Positions 34,293 through 43,744 of a stretch of DNA of 64,000 nucleotides are shown here, one piece after another. Source of the DNA: Desulfobulbus alkaliphilus (GTDB lineage: Bacteria > Desulfobacterota > Desulfobulbia > Desulfobulbales > Desulfobulbaceae); contig NZ_JAFFQC010000007.1 of assembly GCF_016918545.1 (NCBI RefSeq), positions 62,001 to 126,000 of the forward strand, read 5' to 3'. Each line of letters starts with the position of its first letter. Within the stretch, counting starts at the first letter, position 1. The translations under genes and the position numbers were made by a program. A model generated the notes under the pieces. The model did no database searches. It was not told the origin of the DNA and saw only the letters and a list, made by a program, of their open reading frames with translations.

Positions 34293-35717
34293 TCAGCGCC
34301 CTCCACTCAATTCCTTGAGCTTTTCAAGAATATCGAGTGCCTCGGCCCGCAGCTTTTCCGGCACACTTTCATCCTTGGATGCGCGCAGCATGTATTGCTC
34401 GGCCACCTTCTCCCGTCCGAGGTAGAAATTATATTTGCCCAGATAGAAATGGCTGACGCTCATCCGCCCGCGATCCGCTTCGATTCGGCCCAGATCAAAA
34501 TACAGCTGCGCATATTCCGGCATAACCCGAGTCATCTCCTGTAACAACTGCTCCGCCCTGATGAGATTACCACGCATCTGCTCAACCCTGGCCAAGTGAT
34601 AGACACCGTACATATCGGTCGGATCGCGCCGGTAGGCCCACTCAAGCAATCGCCTGGCCTCTTCCACCCGACCAGCATTAAGCAGCAGAACAGCACGATC
34701 AATTTCAAGAATATCCTTATTCGGATATTGTTCCCGAACCTTGGCCAGGTGCCGCAGAGCCTGATCAACATTACGATTGGCGCCTTCCAGCAGGGCCAGG
34801 CCGTATTGGGCCAGGGCCTGCTGTTCCCTGTCTTTGGAATTGGCCAGGGTAAAGGCGCAGTGCTGCCGCAGCCTGGCATGATCCATGACCTGCATCAACA
34901 CCCGGTATTTAAAGCGAAGAAAGGCAAAATTATCCGTCTGCAGATAATATCCTTCCTGGTGCCTTTTTTCGTCGAGTTCAAGCAATGATTGTACATAGCT
35001 CAAGCGGGCCTCCGGGTTGGGATGGGTGAGAAGATACTGGGGTGTGTCCGCACCCACCCGGTAGCGGGTGATTCGGCGCATGGTTCTGAGCATATCTTCC
35101 ATGGCTGCCGGGTCACGCCGCATCTGCCGCATCCATTCAAAAGCAAGCCGGTCCGCCTCCTCTTCGTCGGTACGGCTGTATTGCAGTTTGACGGCCTGAC
35201 CAGCGGCAAGTGATCCGGCCAGCAACCCCTGGGAAAGCCCTGGAACGCCAATAGCCAGACCGGCAATGGCAAGAATCAGCGAGGCAGCACCCACCTTCCC
35301 CCCTTTTTCCAGTCGCTGAGCAATATGCCGACTGTCCACATGACCAATCTCATGAGCCAGGACACTGACCAACTCATCCTCTGAGCGCATGGTCTCGATC
35401 AAGCCGGTGTAAAAGAACACCAGCCCGCCAGGGGCGGCGAAAGCGTTGAATTGATCGTTATGGACTATGAAAAACCTGTAATCAAAGTACTGCGGCCCGG
35501 CAGTTTCGAGGACCTCACGTCCCAGCGTATTGATATACTGGCTGATATCCGGATCATCGAGAATGGGCAATTCTCTGCGCACCGAAAACAGCAATCGCTC
35601 CCCGATATTCCGTTCCTCGCCGATAGTCAACGCCAAGGCGGACAACGGCAGCAACAGGAACTGGCCGATAAGCAGGACAAAACAGATAAGACTGCGGGCT
35701 ACACTTCGACTCTTCAT
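34293..35717 (-). CDS. Periplasmic M48 metalloprotease with tetratricopeptide-like repeats (BepA-like)
   Basis: 474 residues from the ATG at 35717; the open frame extends upstream without support. A signal peptide (about 1-30) gives a periplasmic enzyme. The zinc site is HEIGH at 122-126 with the third ligand in DEEEADRLAFEWM. The C-terminal half (about 280-470) is helical repeats (RRDPTDMYGVYHLARVEQM, RAEQLLQEMTRVMPEYAQL). The architecture matches BepA/YfgC, which supports outer-membrane protein and LptD assembly or degrades misassembled ones. It converges on the sigma-54 activator gene. Confidence 0.92.
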   Translation of the reverse strand: MKSRSVARSLICFVLLIGQFLLLPLSALALTIGEERNIGERLLFSVRRELPILDDPDISQYINTLGREVLETAGPQYFDYRFFIVHNDQFNAFAAPGGLVFFYTGLIETMRSEDELVSVLAHEIGHVDSRHIAQRLEKGGKVGAASLILAIAGLAIGVPGLSQGLLAGSLAAGQAVKLQYSRTDEEEADRLAFEWMRQMRRDPAAMEDMLRTMRRITRYRVGADTPQYLLTHPNPEARLSYVQSLLELDEKRHQEGYYLQTDNFAFLRFKYRVLMQVMDHARLRQHCAFTLANSKDREQQALAQYGLALLEGANRNVDQALRHLAKVREQYPNKDILEIDRAVLLLNAGRVEEARRLLEWAYRRDPTDMYGVYHLARVEQMRGNLIRAEQLLQEMTRVMPEYAQLYFDLGRIEADRGRMSVSHFYLGKYNFYLGREKVAEQYMLRASKDESVPEKLRAEALDILEKLKELSGGR

Positions 35718-35913
35718 GGGAGGTCCATTCAGGCACGGAAAACAGCAACGAATAATATAGATGATAAAATAACGCGTTGGTTCTGGCACCGCAACCAATG
35801 CCGGCAGCTTTTTCCAGTCATCCCAGCATCCGTATCAGCTGTCAAGGGTTCCAACTTCAGGTTAGGTGCCTTATGGTTGCAACCGGTGAAGGGTCACGTC
35901 AAGAACAAAAAAA

Positions 35914-36810
35914 CTAACCCCGTAATCGGGTACGGTTCAACTGTTGGTCCATCCGGTCAACAGCCAGAGAGCATGGAAAAGTCAACAGAAAATACATGGC
36001 GGCAATGGTCAACCATACCTCGATGGTCAAATAGGTCGAGGCCATCAGTTGTGTTCCCTGGTAAGTCAGTTCCTGGATAGAGATGACCGAAACAATGGCC
36101 GAATCCTTGATGAGCGATATCATCTGCCCGGCCAACGGCGGCAATACCCGGCGAAACGCCTGGGGCAGAATCACATGGCGCAGGATCTGGCCACGAGTCA
36201 ACCCCAGTGCCTGGGCCGCATCCCATTGAGAACGACCTATGGATTCAATACCGGAACGGAGGATCTCAGCTACATAAGCGCTTTCAAAAACCGCCAGGGT
36301 GATCACCGCGGAAAGAAAAACAGAAAGTTGTTCCGGTTGGCCAAAACAAAAACGGAGCACCCCTTGCCAGAAAGGCGCGGCTTCTCCGGCGAGGATATCA
36401 AGATCCAGGAGCGGAATGAGTTGGTTGGCAAGAAAAAAATAGAACAGGAAAATGATAACCAGCGGCGGCAGATTGCGCATCAATTCGATGTAGGTTCGCG
36501 CCATCATCCGCCAGTATAAACTTCGACCGGTCCGGGCCAGGGCCATGAACAGACCAAGGGTCAACGCGAGGATACTGCTCCACACGCTTAAACGTATCGT
36601 TGTCAGCAGGCCATGAATGAGATAGTTGGATACCCACCGCCCTTCCTCCTGGTCATAGCGGAAGAGAAACTGGGGAATCACTGACCAGTTCCAGGTATAA
36701 TCAAGGTGATAGGTGATCCGATAGACGACAAACCCTGCTGCGCCCAGCAGCAGGGTCAATAGAATGGCATCAAGCCCATGAAAGGAACGGCGAGAGGTCA
36801 GCACGGTCAA
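35914..36810 (-). CDS. Polar amino-acid ABC transporter permease
   Basis: 298 residues, six to eight membrane segments. The permease-coupling EAA-type motif is visible in ESIGRSQWDAAQALGLTRGQ, and the family C-terminal part ISLIKDSAIVSVISIQELTYQG is typical of the HisM/GlnP group. It is the last gene of a minus-strand operon: permease, ATPase, binding protein, permease. The two permeases probably form a heterodimer. The ligand is one or more amino acids; specificity cannot be read from the sequence. Confidence 0.93.
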   Translation of the reverse strand: MTVLTSRRSFHGLDAILLTLLLGAAGFVVYRITYHLDYTWNWSVIPQFLFRYDQEEGRWVSNYLIHGLLTTIRLSVWSSILALTLGLFMALARTGRSLYWRMMARTYIELMRNLPPLVIIFLFYFFLANQLIPLLDLDILAGEAAPFWQGVLRFCFGQPEQLSVFLSAVITLAVFESAYVAEILRSGIESIGRSQWDAAQALGLTRGQILRHVILPQAFRRVLPPLAGQMISLIKDSAIVSVISIQELTYQGTQLMASTYLTIEVWLTIAAMYFLLTFPCSLAVDRMDQQLNRTRLRG

Positions 36811-36834
36811 CCGATGGAGGTCATCACGAGAGGA

Positions 36835-37659
36835 TTACTGCACCAATTCCTGCCACTGGAGTGAACCGAACCAGTAGTTGTACCGCTCTTCAAACCAGCC
36901 CCTGTTTTTGGTGATCTCGATCCAATTGTTAAAGAAATTGAGTGTGTCGACATCTCCCTTGCGGATACCGAAAGAAATGGGTTCCTTCATCAGTTGATCA
37001 GGATACGCCATCAGGGTTTCCGGAGCAAGTTCGGCGCTATGGGCGGGCAATGGCTGTCCGGCCACCATGCCATGCACCCGGCCATTGCGGACCTCCTGCA
37101 CTGCGGAGGGCTCGTCATCAAAAAGCCGCAACGTTGCCAGAGGAAAGCGGTTTTTGGCAGTTACGGCGGCGGTAGAACCCAATCGGGCTACCAGGGTGAT
37201 CTCGGGACTATTGAAATCATCGATGGTAAACCCCTCGCTCATCTTCCGATGAGCAAGCAATCCCTGACTGGTGAAATAATAGGGATTGGTAAAATTGATT
37301 TTCATGTTCCGCTCAGTGGTCATGGTCATGCCTCCGATGATGACATCGAATCTGCCGGCAATCAGCGACGGAATGATCCCGGACCACTTGGTGGGAACAA
37401 ACTCCACCCGGATGCCCATATCTTCGGCCAATTTTCTGGCCACATCGATCTCAAAACCGATCAATTCGCCCTTCTTATCCTTCATTGCATGGGGGACAAA
37501 CACATCCATACCCACCCTGATGACACCGCGTTGGATGATCTGTTCAATGGTGCTCTCAGCAGCGAGTTTGCGCTGCAGTTCCGCAGTACTTCCTGGCACC
37601 ACCGTCAGCATGAATAGCATAGCCATGGTTGTCAGCAGCGTTAAAACCAGTCGTTTCAT
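36835..37659 (-). CDS. Amino-acid ABC transporter substrate-binding protein
   Basis: 274 residues from the ATG at 37659, which has a near-perfect AGGAGGTG ahead of it. A signal peptide (1-26, ending GSTA) targets the periplasm. The family 3 solute-binding fold is evident: GVIRVGMDVFVPHAM, GELIGFEIDVARKLAEDMGI, FTNPYYFTSQGLL and RNGRVHGMVAG. The segment VEFVPTKWSGIIPSLIAGRFDVIIGGMTMT, here split, is the hinge region. Ligand probably a polar or charged amino acid. Confidence 0.94.
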   Translation of the reverse strand: MKRLVLTLLTTMAMLFMLTVVPGSTAELQRKLAAESTIEQIIQRGVIRVGMDVFVPHAMKDKKGELIGFEIDVARKLAEDMGIRVEFVPTKWSGIIPSLIAGRFDVIIGGMTMTTERNMKINFTNPYYFTSQGLLAHRKMSEGFTIDDFNSPEITLVARLGSTAAVTAKNRFPLATLRLFDDEPSAVQEVRNGRVHGMVAGQPLPAHSAELAPETLMAYPDQLMKEPISFGIRKGDVDTLNFFNNWIEITKNRGWFEERYNYWFGSLQWQELVQ

Positions 37660-37773
37660 ATCCACCTCCTTGTTTTGTTGTTTGTTCAACGTACTCAACA
37701 GATGCCTGACCTGCTCAAGGATGACCGGCAAAGGGTACATGAGCGATGGACAGACCTGATGTTCCATCTCCTG

Positions 37774-38541
37774 TCAGAGAATCTGGCGGAGAAAATCGCG
37801 GGTCCGCTCCTGGGCGGGATGGAGAAAAAACTGCCGCGTTGCAGCGGCTTCAACGATACGGCCAGCCTCCATGAACACCACCCGATCACTGACTTCCCGC
37901 GCAAACCCCATTTCGTGAGTAACCACAACCATGGTCATACCCTCTTCCGCCAGGGTGCGCATGACATCAAGGACCTCCCCGATCATTTCCGGATCCAGCG
38001 CACTGGTCGCCTCATCAAACAACATGACCTTGGGACGCAATGCCAGGGCCCGGGCAATGGCGACCCGCTGCTGCTGACCGCCGGATAGTTCATCAGGATA
38101 ACCGCCAATCTTATCCGACAGGCCCACTTTAGCGAGCAATTCTTCAGTGGCCCGGGTCGCCTCTTTTTTACTCTTGCTCCGTACCAGACACTGGGCCAGG
38201 TTGACGTTTTCCAGCACCGAGAGATGGGGGAACAGGTTGAAGGACTGAAAGACCATGCCAACCTCGCGTCGGATAGCCAAACGATTTTTTTCGTTGGCAT
38301 CGAGTGGAATCGAATCAATGACAATACGGCCGGAGTCGATCATTTCCAGACCATTGAGGCAACGAAGAAAGGTCGATTTTCCTGACCCCGAGGGCCCGAC
38401 AACCACCAGGACCTCTCCTCGCTTGACCTGCACCGAAAAATCGTTTAAGGCCGGCACGGAACCCGGAAAAATCTTGACCAGATGCTCAGCGATGATAATA
38501 GGCTCATCCTGGTCTGTTGCAGCATGAATATTTTTTTCCAT
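37774..38541 (-). CDS. Amino-acid ABC transporter ATP-binding protein
   Basis: 255 residues of the GlnQ/HisP group. Walker [10 protein letters not shown], signature [15 protein letters not shown] and Walker [13 protein letters not shown] are intact. The Q-loop lies in [17 protein letters not shown]. Its start codon directly follows the stop of the upstream permease gene. The gene lies between permease and binding-protein genes of the same operon. Confidence 0.96.
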   Translation of the reverse strand: MEKNIHAATDQDEPIIIAEHLVKIFPGSVPALNDFSVQVKRGEVLVVVGPSGSGKSTFLRCLNGLEMIDSGRIVIDSIPLDANEKNRLAIRREVGMVFQSFNLFPHLSVLENVNLAQCLVRSKSKKEATRATEELLAKVGLSDKIGGYPDELSGGQQQRVAIARALALRPKVMLFDEATSALDPEMIGEVLDVMRTLAEEGMTMVVVTHEMGFAREVSDRVVFMEAGRIVEAAATRQFFLHPAQERTRDFLRQIL

Positions 38542-39333
38542 TCAGGTAATCCTGGGAAATCGGCGCTCCAGTGCATTGGCCAGAGCCGACAGGGTCAGGG
38601 TCAGCAGCAGGTAGATTGCCGCCACCGTAAACCAGAGTTCAAAGGTAAGAAAGGTCTCGGCGATAATGACCCGTCCCGCCATGGTCAGGTCATACACGGC
38701 TATGGTGCTGACCAGGGCGGAGTCCTTGATCAATGAAACGGCCTGACTGGTTAGAGGCGGCAGGATACGGCGCACCGCCTGGGGCAGGATGATCCAGCGA
38801 TACGCCTGATAGCGGCTCAAACCCAGACTATGGGAAGCTTCCCATTGCCCCCGATGTATGGATTGAATCCCGGCTCGGAAAATCTCCGAGGCATAGGCTC
38901 CTTCAAACAGACTCAAGGCCAGAATAGCCGTGGCCGTCCTGCCGATGTCAAAGATAGGAGCCATGACAAAATACAGAAAGAAAATCTGTACCAGGAGCGG
39001 AGTATTGCGAATGACCTCCAGATACACCCTGGCCAACCATCGGCCAACCGTGGAGTTGGAGAGTCGGAGCAAGGCAGTCACCAACCCGATACAGGCGGCA
39101 AACACCAGGCTGACAGCAGTGATCTCCAGGGTCACCATTAACCCCTGCAACAGAGGGCCGGGGATAAATTGACCGTCGGTATATGTAAACAGATAACGGG
39201 GTATCTGTCGCCAATGCCAGTTGTACCCCAACTGCTCCCCTCCCCGCAGAACCAGCCAGCCCACACCGGCCAGGGTCAGGACGAAGAGAGAACTGTCTCT
39301 GATGGAGGAGAAGGACGGGAAACGTAATGACAT
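38542..39333 (-). CDS. Polar amino-acid ABC transporter permease
   Basis: 263 residues with the EAA-like loop SIHRGQWEASHSLGLSRYQ and the C-terminal VSLIKDSALVSTIAVYDLTMAGRV. It is related to the permease at 35.9 kb, as expected for partners of a heterodimer; both begin with FLF-type membrane segments after an N-terminal hydrophilic stretch containing YNWHW/YTWNW. First gene of the operon. A 13-bp palindrome GGTCA-AAA-TGACC lies 236 bp upstream and could be an operator. Confidence 0.93.
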   Translation of the reverse strand: MSLRFPSFSSIRDSSLFVLTLAGVGWLVLRGGEQLGYNWHWRQIPRYLFTYTDGQFIPGPLLQGLMVTLEITAVSLVFAACIGLVTALLRLSNSTVGRWLARVYLEVIRNTPLLVQIFFLYFVMAPIFDIGRTATAILALSLFEGAYASEIFRAGIQSIHRGQWEASHSLGLSRYQAYRWIILPQAVRRILPPLTSQAVSLIKDSALVSTIAVYDLTMAGRVIIAETFLTFELWFTVAAIYLLLTLTLSALANALERRFPRIT

Positions 39334-39750
39334 GCTATCGACACGGATGGATTAAATACGAGCAAACGTTTTGCCGGGTACAGGGAAAAGGCTGCATGCC
39401 CCCGAAAATGGAACCGTTTACCTGCGCTTCCCATACGGAGACGCAAACTGCAGATCTCCAGTCATAATGTGCACGGACGCCTGATCGACCATCGAGGCAA
39501 GGCCGGCAGCCGAGTATCAACAAGGAATACGGCAAGGTCAACAAAGAGACCATTACCGGAGAAAAGCCGGTCAAAATGACCAATTCATTGACGTACAATG
39601 GCAAATAAGTAGTCACTCTGTCCATTTTTTCAAGATCTTAATTGCAACCTGACCAAGAAACAGCCTGGAAGCCCTGGTCCATCTTCCTGTTGCCGACAAG
39701 ATGTCCCTCGGGTAGAGTAACGACTTTCATCCTCTGTGTACGATATGCTC
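39334..39750. other. Divergent intergenic region with a palindrome
   Basis: 417 bp between the minus-strand ABC operon and the plus-strand double ATPase gene. The only clear signal is the palindrome GGTCA-AAA-TGACC at 39569-39581. A 96-codon minus-strand frame (39335-39625) has no recognisable family and no Shine-Dalgarno. Promoters for both directions should lie here, but I could not pick convincing boxes. Confidence 0.3.
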
Positions 39751-41382
39751 ATGGCCCCTTTGCTGACCATCGACAACTTTTCTCTGACCTTCCTCGCCCA
39801 TGCCCACGAGGCGGCGCAGGAATCCGTGCTCAACAATATCAGTCTGCAACTTGCAGAGGGAGAAACACATGCCCTGGTCGGGGAATCCGGTTCCGGAAAA
39901 ACGGTGACAGCGCTGGCCATCCTTCGACTTCTGGAGGAAACGAGCCGAGTGGCAAGCAGCGGTTCCATTCATTTTGAAGGGATCGAACTGACCACCCTGA
40001 AGAAAAAAGATCTCCGGGCCATCCGTGGCAACCGCATCGCCATGATCTTCCAGGAACCCATGACCGCCCTCAATCCGGTCTATACCATCGGCAATCAATT
40101 GATGGAACCACTCCTCCTGCATCGGTCGCTCGAGGCGAAGCAAGCCAGGCAACAGGCTTTGCATCTGCTGGACCGCACCGGTATCGACAACCCCGAGTCC
40201 CGGATCGACTGCTACCCGCACCAATTATCCGGCGGCCAGCGCCAGCGGGTGGTCATCGCCATGGCCCTGGCCTGTCGCCCCAAGCTATTGATCGCCGATG
40301 AACCGACCACGGCCCTGGATGTCACTATTCAGGCACAAATTCTCCGCCTGATCACCGACATTCAACAGGAATACGGCATGTCGGTTCTGCTCATCACCCA
40401 TGACCTGCCCATGGTACGCCGAATTGCTGATACGGTTTCCATCATGCATCGCGGCAGAATCGTTGAACAGGGCCCGGTGCGGGAAATTTTTGACCACCCG
40501 CGGGAGGGATACACCCGTCATCTCCTGGCTGCCTTGCCCAAAGGGATACAAGCGCCTCGTCAAGGTGGACCCAAGCTGTGTGAACTCAAAGATATCACCT
40601 GCACCTTTCCTCTCAAATCGGAATGGCAGGGTTTATTCCGCCGGAAAAAAAGAGTGCTGACCGCCGTGGATCGGGTCAGTTTGTCCCTCAACGAAGGAAC
40701 AACGCTTGGCCTGGTGGGTGAATCAGGCTCCGGCAAATCAACGCTGGCCCTCTGCCTGCTCAATCTCATTGACTATAACGGCGAAGTCCTCTATCACAGC
40801 GGTGGCACCACCCACCGCCTTGCCGGTCTGCGCGGCAAGGATCTCCGTCCGCTGCGCAAGGAACTGCAGATTGTTTTCCAGGACCCTTTTTCATCCCTGT
40901 CGCCACGCATGACCGTGGAACAGATCATCACTGAAGGACTGCAGGTCCACAACATGGGCGGCACCGCAGCGGAACGGCGTGCCCTGGTTCTCCAAGCCCT
41001 GCGGGACGTCGAACTCGATCCGGACACAGCCAGCCGTTATCCCCACGAATTTTCCGGCGGCCAGCGCCAACGGATCGCCATCGCCCGAGCTGTCATCCTC
41101 CGCCCCAGGCTGCTGATTCTGGACGAACCCACCAGTGCCCTGGACATGACCATCCAGAAGCAGATCATTGAGTTGCTGCGTACTCTACAGGATCGCTACC
41201 GGCTCACCTATATTTTCATCACCCATGATCTGCGGACAGTCCGCTCCCTGGCCGATCAACTGGTGGTCATGCGTCAGGGCCGTGTCATCGAGAGTGGTCC
41301 GGCAGCGACCCTTTTTACCAATCCGCGCCAGGAATATACCCGCAACCTGTTCGATGCCGCCTTGCACCAGGTGACCGCATGA
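39751..41382 (+). CDS. Dipeptide/oligopeptide ABC transporter, double ATP-binding protein
   Basis: 543 residues with two full ATPase domains, as in YejF or a DppD-DppF fusion. Domain 1 has [23 protein letters not shown] and [11 protein letters not shown]; domain 2 has [23 protein letters not shown] and [11 protein letters not shown]. Both halves are intact. No permease or binding-protein gene is adjacent, so it must serve a system encoded elsewhere. The start is set at [15 protein letters not shown] at 39736 and ATG at 39745 are alternatives and none has a good Shine-Dalgarno. Confidence 0.93.
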   Translation: MAPLLTIDNFSLTFLAHAHEAAQESVLNNISLQLAEGETHALVGESGSGKTVTALAILRLLEETSRVASSGSIHFEGIELTTLKKKDLRAIRGNRIAMIFQEPMTALNPVYTIGNQLMEPLLLHRSLEAKQARQQALHLLDRTGIDNPESRIDCYPHQLSGGQRQRVVIAMALACRPKLLIADEPTTALDVTIQAQILRLITDIQQEYGMSVLLITHDLPMVRRIADTVSIMHRGRIVEQGPVREIFDHPREGYTRHLLAALPKGIQAPRQGGPKLCELKDITCTFPLKSEWQGLFRRKKRVLTAVDRVSLSLNEGTTLGLVGESGSGKSTLALCLLNLIDYNGEVLYHSGGTTHRLAGLRGKDLRPLRKELQIVFQDPFSSLSPRMTVEQIITEGLQVHNMGGTAAERRALVLQALRDVELDPDTASRYPHEFSGGQRQRIAIARAVILRPRLLILDEPTSALDMTIQKQIIELLRTLQDRYRLTYIFITHDLRTVRSLADQLVVMRQGRVIESGPAATLFTNPRQEYTRNLFDAALHQVTA

Positions 41383-41510
41383 GCGAACCCGCAGCCACAT
41401 CCATGGTTATGGCGATCACCGGATGATCTGTTCAATCGAAAAAACCTCGCCCTTTCTGCCGCTGAAAGCACCTTTTCAGCCCCTGTAGAGAACATAAGGA
41501 GCATGCAAAC

Positions 41511-41861
41511 ATGATCTACCGCGCCGTCTTCCACGTCGACATGGATGATGTCAAAACTTTCAGTCTGGCCCTGACCAATGTCGCCAATCTTCTCCGGGCC
41601 ATCCCGGAAAAACATTATGACTTGGTCCTGCTCTTCAACGGACCAGCCGTCACTCTGCTGCAGAATGAGGAATGTGCTCAATATCGTGAAGAAATCTGGC
41701 AGCTGCAACAGACACGGGTCTCATTCAAAGTCTGTCGCAACGCTCTCAACCGCTTCAACGTCGCCCCTGAAAACCTGATTGAGGGATGTGAACTTGTCCC
41801 GGCCGGAGTGGTGACTCTGATCGAACTGCAGCAGGATGGCTACGCCTACATCAAGCCCTGA
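41511..41861 (+). CDS. DsrE-like sulfur-relay/reductase-associated protein
   Basis: 116 residues of the DsrE/YchN fold (MIYRAVFHVD, then YDLVLLFNGPAVTLL and the CRNALNRFNV segment). The family includes sulfur-transfer proteins and small proteins of unknown role in anaerobes. Cys75, in VCRNAL, aligns with the position often used for sulfur transfer, but this is inference. AAGGAG lies 9 bases ahead of the ATG. The uvrC start lies inside its last codons (26-base overlap). Confidence 0.75.
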   Translation: MIYRAVFHVDMDDVKTFSLALTNVANLLRAIPEKHYDLVLLFNGPAVTLLQNEECAQYREEIWQLQQTRVSFKVCRNALNRFNVAPENLIEGCELVPAGVVTLIELQQDGYAYIKP

Positions 41862-43704
41862 GGCGATCAGAGCCCCGGTGGACAGGAACCCTCTGTCCGC
41901 CGAGTTTCTCGCCACCGTCAGCCACGGACCTGGTGTCTATCAGATGCTGGGTAAAACACAGGTCCTCTACGTCGGCAAAGCACTTGATCTGCGCAAACGA
42001 CTGAGCCAGTACGCCCACTTCACCGGTCCAGCGCACTCGAAGACAGCGGTGATGCTCTCCCACGTCCGGCGGGTGGAGACCATCCTCACCACCACTGAAA
42101 AAGAGGCCCTGATCCTTGAGGCCTCATTGATCAAGCAGCACCGGCCCCGCTACAACGTCATCCTCCGTGACGATAAAAATTATCCACTGATTAAAGTGAC
42201 CACCCGGGACCCCTGGCCTCGGGTGGTAGTCACCCGCAAACGGCTCCGTGACGGCAACCGCTATTTCGGGCCCTATGCACAAAGCACAGCCATGCGCGCC
42301 ACCTTGCAGTTGCTCCACACCCAGTTTCCCCTCCGTCGCTGCGCAACAGTGCAGCAGCGATCCCGCCCATGCCTCAACCATCAGATGGGCCGCTGCCTCG
42401 CACCCTGTGCCGGCAGGGTCGACACGAGCGAATACCAACGCATGGTGCGAGCTGTCGTGAACATCCTTGAGGGACGCATTGACAACGTCATAGAGGACCT
42501 GACCGCCAAGATGAACCGGGCTTCCGAAAACCTGGCTTTTGAAAAAGCAGCCCAATATCGCGATCAGATCAAAGGCGTACAGCGGACTATCGAGCATCAG
42601 GCCATTGTTGCCGAGCACCACCTGGATCAGGATGTGTTCGCCATGCACCGTCAGGATGCCTCCGTGGGCATTGCCCTGCTCTTTATCCGCGCCGGTATGA
42701 TCACCGGGGCACAGTCTTTTTTTCTGGCCGACCCCCTGGGTGAGGACGAGTCTCTCCTGGCTCAGACTCTTTTGCAGTATTATTCAAGCGAACGGCAGCC
42801 GCCGCGGGAAGTACTGTTGCCCTTCGAGCTTGCAGATCAGGACCTGATCAGCGAACGGCTCACTGAATTTCGCGAGGGCACAGTGACCCTGAACGTCCCG
42901 CGGCGAGGCAAACGCATGCACCTGATGCGGATGGCGGCAGACAATGCTGCCCAGGTGTTTTCAGAGCAGGCTAAAAAGGAGCAATCCTGGACTACCCTGG
43001 CCACAGCCCTGCAACAGACCCTGCGGCTTGCCAACCGGCCCGACACCATTGAGTGCCTCGACATTTCCAACCTGCAGGGCAGGCAGGCGGTGGGATCTCT
43101 GGTCTCTTTCGTGCTGGGCGAAAAAATGACCAGACAGTTTCGTCATTACCGGATCAAATCCCAGGACACCCCGGACGATTACGCCATGATGGCTGAAGTT
43201 CTCGAGCGTCGCCTGGCCAGGGGGGTTGAACAGAACGACCTCCCCGACCTGCTCCTCCTCGATGGCGGCAAGGGACAATTACAAGTGGCAACAACCCTGC
43301 TTGCCCGCTTCAATCTGCTGGATACGGTCGATCTGGCGGCCATTGCCAAAGAAAAGGCGGACGAAGGTGAAAGGCTGTTCCGGCCGGGCCGAAAAAACCC
43401 TATCCTGCTACCCGCTCATTCGCCGGTACTTCTCTACCTGATGCGCATCCGCGACGAGGCCCATCGCTTCGGTATCACCTTGCACCGCAAGCTGCGTGGC
43501 AAGGACCACCTCCATTCCCGGCTGGATATAATCACGGGCATTGGTCCACGGCGAAAAAAACAGCTGCTGCAGACACTCGGCAGCTTCAAACGGATCCAGA
43601 AGGCCGATGTTGCCAAACTGGCCGCCACCCCCGGCATCGGCCCGGAATTGGCCCGTCAGATTTACGAACAGCTTCATCGCCATGATAGTACCCTGGATCC
43701 GTGA
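41836..43704 (+). CDS. uvrC: Excinuclease ABC subunit C
   Basis: Endonuclease subunit that makes both incisions in nucleotide excision repair. 622 residues. The GIY-YIG domain is at about 34-110 (GVYQMLGKTQVLYVGKA), the UVR motif at about 220-240 (NLAFEKAAQYRDQIKGV), the RNase H-like domain centres on LECLDISN-type residues DTIECLDISNLQG and LLLDGGKGQL, and a tandem helix-hairpin-helix ends the protein. The last four residues (TLDP) and the TGA are encoded by the left end of repeat copy 8, so the C-terminus was replaced by the insertion. Confidence 0.97.
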   Translation: MATPTSSPEAIRAPVDRNPLSAEFLATVSHGPGVYQMLGKTQVLYVGKALDLRKRLSQYAHFTGPAHSKTAVMLSHVRRVETILTTTEKEALILEASLIKQHRPRYNVILRDDKNYPLIKVTTRDPWPRVVVTRKRLRDGNRYFGPYAQSTAMRATLQLLHTQFPLRRCATVQQRSRPCLNHQMGRCLAPCAGRVDTSEYQRMVRAVVNILEGRIDNVIEDLTAKMNRASENLAFEKAAQYRDQIKGVQRTIEHQAIVAEHHLDQDVFAMHRQDASVGIALLFIRAGMITGAQSFFLADPLGEDESLLAQTLLQYYSSERQPPREVLLPFELADQDLISERLTEFREGTVTLNVPRRGKRMHLMRMAADNAAQVFSEQAKKEQSWTTLATALQQTLRLANRPDTIECLDISNLQGRQAVGSLVSFVLGEKMTRQFRHYRIKSQDTPDDYAMMAEVLERRLARGVEQNDLPDLLLLDGGKGQLQVATTLLARFNLLDTVDLAAIAKEKADEGERLFRPGRKNPILLPAHSPVLLYLMRIRDEAHRFGITLHRKLRGKDHLHSRLDIITGIGPRRKKQLLQTLGSFKRIQKADVAKLAATPGIGPELARQIYEQLHRHDSTLDP

Positions 43705-43728
43705 GCGTCCAGCCGTCACGGATTCAGG
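43692..43728 (+). repeat. Dispersed MITE-like element, copy 8 (37-bp minimal form)
   Basis: Only the two terminal repeats remain: CCTGGATCCGTGAGC then GTCCAGCCGTCACGGATTCAGG in two pieces. It is a near-perfect hairpin that could arise by deletion between the GCGTC-like sequences at both ends. Flanks AGTAC and AGGAC agree at 4 of 5. It contains the uvrC stop (43702-43704), and its last GG plus the flanking AGGAC form the AGGAGG sequence ahead of the next gene. Confidence 0.88.
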
Positions 43729-43744
43729 AGGACATGAACGGCTT

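Noticed and set aside
39335-39625. 96-codon minus-strand frame upstream of the amino-acid ABC operon
   Set aside because: No homology recognised and no ribosome-binding site; treated as intergenic.
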